NCBI GenBank assembly: GCA_020628645.1
Contig: JAHDES010000047.1
Coordinates: 1 to 47,288, forward strand
DNA: 47,288 nt
Direction of reading: 5' to 3'
Source of the DNA: Saprospiraceae bacterium
GTDB taxonomy: Bacteria > Bacteroidota > Bacteroidia > Chitinophagales > Saprospiraceae
The notes under the pieces are model-generated. The model searched no databases. It saw only the letters and a program-made list of their open reading frames with translations, and had not been told where the DNA came from. The translations under genes and the position numbers were made by a program. Shown one piece after another: positions 44,623 to 47,288 of this stretch. The first letter of the stretch is position 1; each line of letters starts with the position of its first letter.

Positions 44623-46173
44623 ATGAAAATAGTTAAATATTTTTTCATCTTGGTACTAGGCTTATTCATTGCAGGATGTTCCAATTTGGAAGAAGACGCA
44701 ATAAGTCAATTAGAACCAGATGAAAGACTCGTAGATTTGGAAACAGTTGAAACTACCGTCGCGGGTGCTTATGGTCATTTGGATGCTAGAGCATTTTTAT
44801 CAAGAGCATTGGGTCTAACATTAATGTTGCGATCCGATATGGTCGATATCGGAAACCCATCTACGAATGCGGATAGAATTGAACATGATCAATTTACCGT
44901 TTCAGCAAATAATCCACTGATTTTAAATATAGCTAATCCTGAAAGAAGTTTCTGGCCTCGACTCTACCAAATGGTAAGAGGAGCCAATGAGACGCTTAAA
45001 GAACTTGATCTTCTTGAGGAACAAGATGCTGGGGTGAAGGAAGAAATAGAAGCAAGAGCACGATTTATCAGAGCTTTTGCTTATTATCACCTAGTTAGAC
45101 TTTTTGGAGATGTACCATTTTTGGATGAAACTACTACAACCGCTGATGCCTCAATAGCACCAAAAACTTCAGCTGATGATATATATGGAAGCATCATAAC
45201 CGATCTAGAATTTGCTAAGGAGTGGTTGTTAGATTCAAGAACTAATAGAGCTATTCCTGGTAAAGCAGCCGCTAGTGCATACCTCGCTAGTGTATATCTC
45301 ACTAGAGGGGAATATCAGTTGGCTTACAATGAAGCTACCGATATTATCAGTAAGGCAGGATTGTACAACTTGGCTTTAGAACCAGATTATCGCAATATTT
45401 TTCATGCGGAGAATACCGATTTTTCTTTAGAGCCTATTTTTGTCATTGACTTTGTTGGAACCAATATTAATGATGAATCTAGGGATTATCTAGCTGCGTT
45501 TACAGGTTTCTATGGTCAAGCAACCTATTACCCTTCTGGTGGATGGTCAGTTGCAGTACCAGCTCAAGCTGTCTATGATTCTTGGGCGGATGGAGATTAC
45601 AGAAAAGAAGTCAATTTTGATGATACGGCACTCGATAACAGTGGTAATTTACTTTCTTTTACAGAGTTTTCTAGTATAGATGGTCGAAATGCAAATCGTC
45701 CGCATATTTCTAAGTACACCGCTATGGCAGCAGATTTACCACAAGCCAATACAAGTGGTCGGGATTCGCATTCCAATTATCAGTTGATGCGCTATGCGGA
45801 GGTACTTTTAATTGCCGCAGAAGCCGCTGCTGAACTTGGTAATACCTCAGAAGCGGATCAATGGATTAACATGATTCGAGAAAGAGCAAGAAATGGCGAT
45901 GGAAGCGCTGCTCCTAGTGCAGTACCCGCGGATATTTCAGGAGCTACTGTCGATGATGTACTAGAAGAAAGAAGATTGGAGTTGGCCTTTGAGCATAAAA
46001 GATGGTATGACATCGTCAGAAGAAAAATGGGAGATCGAGTTTTTGGGTCAAATGGTTTTGAAACAGAGCTTCAAGGTACACAAAACTTTGATCCAACTAG
46101 AGACTATTTACTACCAATTCCACCTTTTGAAATTACAAACAACCCTAATTTAACCCAAAATCCAGGGTACTAA
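44623..46173 (+). CDS. SusD/RagB-family glycan-binding lipoprotein
   Basis: A 516-residue surface lipoprotein with lipobox Cys19 (LGLFIAGCSN). The tetratricopeptide-like helices of SusD are visible (ARARFIRAFAYYHLVRLFGDVPF, AYLASVYLTRGEYQLAYNEA) and the C-terminal RagB signature is present (ERRLELAFEHKRWYDIVRR, then DYLLPIPPFEITNNPNLTQNPGY). It caps the SusC barrel and binds the oligosaccharide. It is co-transcribed with SusC and ends in a terminator hairpin, after which the PL7 gene has its own operator. Confidence 0.96.
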   Translation: MKIVKYFFILVLGLFIAGCSNLEEDAISQLEPDERLVDLETVETTVAGAYGHLDARAFLSRALGLTLMLRSDMVDIGNPSTNADRIEHDQFTVSANNPLILNIANPERSFWPRLYQMVRGANETLKELDLLEEQDAGVKEEIEARARFIRAFAYYHLVRLFGDVPFLDETTTTADASIAPKTSADDIYGSIITDLEFAKEWLLDSRTNRAIPGKAAASAYLASVYLTRGEYQLAYNEATDIISKAGLYNLALEPDYRNIFHAENTDFSLEPIFVIDFVGTNINDESRDYLAAFTGFYGQATYYPSGGWSVAVPAQAVYDSWADGDYRKEVNFDDTALDNSGNLLSFTEFSSIDGRNANRPHISKYTAMAADLPQANTSGRDSHSNYQLMRYAEVLLIAAEAAAELGNTSEADQWINMIRERARNGDGSAAPSAVPADISGATVDDVLEERRLELAFEHKRWYDIVRRKMGDRVFGSNGFETELQGTQNFDPTRDYLLPIPPFEITNNPNLTQNPGY

Positions 46174-46187
46174 TTAAGTGGTTAATA

Positions 46188-46238
46188 CAGTTAAAAAAGT
46201 TGTCTTCCATTTATAAGTGAAAGACACTTTTCTAACTG
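46188..46238 (+). terminator. Stem-loop after susD, probable terminator
   Basis: Arms 46188-46208 and 46217-46238 are complementary over about 20 bases with few mismatches (CAGTTA with TAACTG at the base, TTGTCTT with AAGACA inside). It begins 15 bases past the SusD stop and separates the SusCD transcript from the independently controlled PL7 gene. Confidence 0.65.
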
Positions 46239-46312
46239 AAATCAATGCGTTGAAAATTATTTAAAACACCTTATTGTCGGCTAGAAATAAAACATGCCAC
46301 TATTATAGTTTG

Positions 46313-46350
46313 TATATTTGTAAAATTGGTCAACCAATTTTTTCGACCAA
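46313..46350 (+). promoter_or_regulatory. PUL operator 2 with -7 element before the PL7 gene
   Basis: TATATTTG at 46313-46320 is followed by TTGGTCAACCAA at 46326-46337, identical to the first dyad before the PKD gene. A half-conserved second site, TTTTTCGACCAA, lies at 46339-46350. The shared 17-base block AATTGG-less core TTGGTCAACCAATTTTT is present at both loci. The site would cover the transcription start, so repression is expected. Confidence 0.75.
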
Positions 46351-46434
46351 TTCTAAAATTCCCGAATGATACTTGAGTGCTTATTTTTTCATGGCTTTGA
46401 TATTATTCTTGGACTTTTTTCAAAAATCTTAATT

Positions 46435-47288
46435 ATGAAAATCTCATCTAGCTATCAATTTTTAGGTATAGTACCAAATGAAATTTCTTATACCCATTCA
46501 TTTTTACGATGTGTATTCTTGCTATTCATTTTGAATATATTTAGTAGTCCTATTTCAGCACAAGATTTAGATCCAAATCTTCCTCCAGGTAGTAATTTCG
46601 ATCTTACCTATTGGAAACTTACACGCCCAAATCAACAAGAGAGAGATGCCGACCAACTATCAACAGGCTATTCTGTTGATGGTGAATTTTACACCGACCC
46701 GAATACTGGTGCTATGGTGTTTTGGTGTCCGAATAATGGAGCAACAGGGGGGAGCTCCTACCCAAGAAATGAGCTAAGAGAGATGATGAGAAGATTGGAT
46801 ACTAGCATTCCTACTCAAGGCATAAATAAAAACAATTGGGTATTTTCTTCTTCAACCATGGCAAACCAAGAAGCCGCTGGGGGAGTAGATGGGATCATGA
46901 GGGCCACTTGTGCAGTTGATCATGTATCGCTGACTTCTGATGAGTTTCGTAAAGTAGGCCGAACAATTGTTGGACAAATACATGCCTCTGATGACGAACC
47001 TTGTAGATTGTATTATCGCAAATTACCGGGGCACACTAAGGGTTCAATTTATGTCGCCCACGAACCTACTACAAGCGCTGAACAGTGGTATGATATGATA
47101 GGAAGTAGAAGTGATGATGCACCCGATCCTATAGATGGAGTTGCCTTAGGAGAAAAATTTAGCTACGAAATAAAGGCAATTGGTAATATGCTAACAGTAA
47201 CCGTTATGAGAGAGGGTAAGCCTGATGTCGTTCAAGAAATAGATATGACAGATAGTGGCTTTGCTGATGATTGGATGTACTTCAAAGC
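46435..47288 (+). CDS. Polysaccharide lyase family 7 alginate lyase (3' end beyond window)
   Basis: PL7 enzymes cut alginate by beta-elimination. The frame is open from the ATG at 46435 to the window edge (284 codons), so the gene is partial. An N-terminal signal peptide ends near residue 43 (SPISAQ). The three PL7 signatures are visible: RNELRE at 111-116, QIH at 181-183 (Gln and the catalytic-region His), and the beginning of YFK at the very end, which normally continues as YFKAGxYxQ. QIH with Ile is associated in the family with activity on G-containing stretches, so poly-G or mixed preference is an inference. The gene follows its own copy of the locus operator. Confidence 0.93.
   Translation, partial: MKISSSYQFLGIVPNEISYTHSFLRCVFLLFILNIFSSPISAQDLDPNLPPGSNFDLTYWKLTRPNQQERDADQLSTGYSVDGEFYTDPNTGAMVFWCPNNGATGGSSYPRNELREMMRRLDTSIPTQGINKNNWVFSSSTMANQEAAGGVDGIMRATCAVDHVSLTSDEFRKVGRTIVGQIHASDDEPCRLYYRKLPGHTKGSIYVAHEPTTSAEQWYDMIGSRSDDAPDPIDGVALGEKFSYEIKAIGNMLTVTVMREGKPDVVQEIDMTDSGFADDWMYFK

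Overview
The window is AT-rich chromosomal DNA from a member of the Bacteroidota, probably a marine, polysaccharide-degrading species close to the Saprospiria or Flavobacteriia. The evidence is a SusC/SusD pair, a type IX secretion (T9SS) C-terminal sorting domain, a FecI-FecR-STN/TonB receptor-DUF4249 locus, a PF14905-type TonB receptor, lipoproteins with acidic residues after the lipobox cysteine, and TAnnTTTG-type -7 promoter elements. No rRNA, tRNA, CRISPR array, prophage or intact insertion sequence was seen.

Region 1 (1-21568) is a surface-polysaccharide (EPS/capsule/O-antigen) cluster, all on the plus strand. It opens at the left edge with a heptanucleotide repeat array and cysN. A UDP-2,3-diacetamido-glucuronate-type nucleotide-sugar route follows: a WbpA/TviB-like dehydrogenase, a WbpE-like aminotransferase, a WbpD-like acetyltransferase and a WbpB-like oxidase. 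This block is heavily rearranged. wbpD is fused in frame behind a four-helix-bundle S23/IVP domain that is preceded by an octamer repeat array. Two Uma2 (DUF820) nuclease-like genes bracket wbpB. A decayed second copy of the wbpB 3' end follows the second Uma2. wbpB itself has no ordinary start codon in front of its Rossmann motif. Then come a CysH-like reductase, an SDR epimerase, a Wzx flippase, an alkaline-phosphatase-superfamily protein, a pyruvyl transferase, an acyltransferase, a Wzy-like polymerase, two GT4 glycosyltransferases, a Wzi/RemB-like outer-membrane protein, a WecA-like initiating transferase and an O-antigen-ligase-like protein.

Region 2 (21544-26902) holds housekeeping and small genes: a multi-HhH ComEA-like protein, a lipoprotein with a metalloprotease motif, an orphan acyl carrier protein, a sugar-phosphate-isomerase-type cupin, a basic HhH protein, a TerB-like protein and mannose-1-phosphate guanylyltransferase. 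Region 3 (27571-33257) is a cell-surface-signalling uptake locus (ECF sigma, FecR, STN-TonB receptor, DUF4249 lipoprotein). Region 4 (33333-37293) has a NADAR protein, a multi-pass membrane protein and a PF14905-type TonB receptor.

Region 5 (37623-47288, running off the right edge) is a polysaccharide utilisation locus, very probably for alginate: a PKD surface lipoprotein, a T9SS-secreted right-handed beta-helix protein of uncertain activity, SusC, SusD and a PL7 alginate lyase cut by the window end. Two near-identical TTGGTCAACCAA operators, each beside a TATATTTG -7 element, sit before the first gene and before the PL7 gene. They imply shared control by a GntR-type repressor that is not in the window.

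The points most worth following are the S23-WbpD fusion with its repeat arrays, the Uma2/wbpB duplication and decay, the start-codon problem of wbpB, two dispersed hairpin elements that share a core with a compensatory base-pair change but have different outer stems, and the paired PUL operators.
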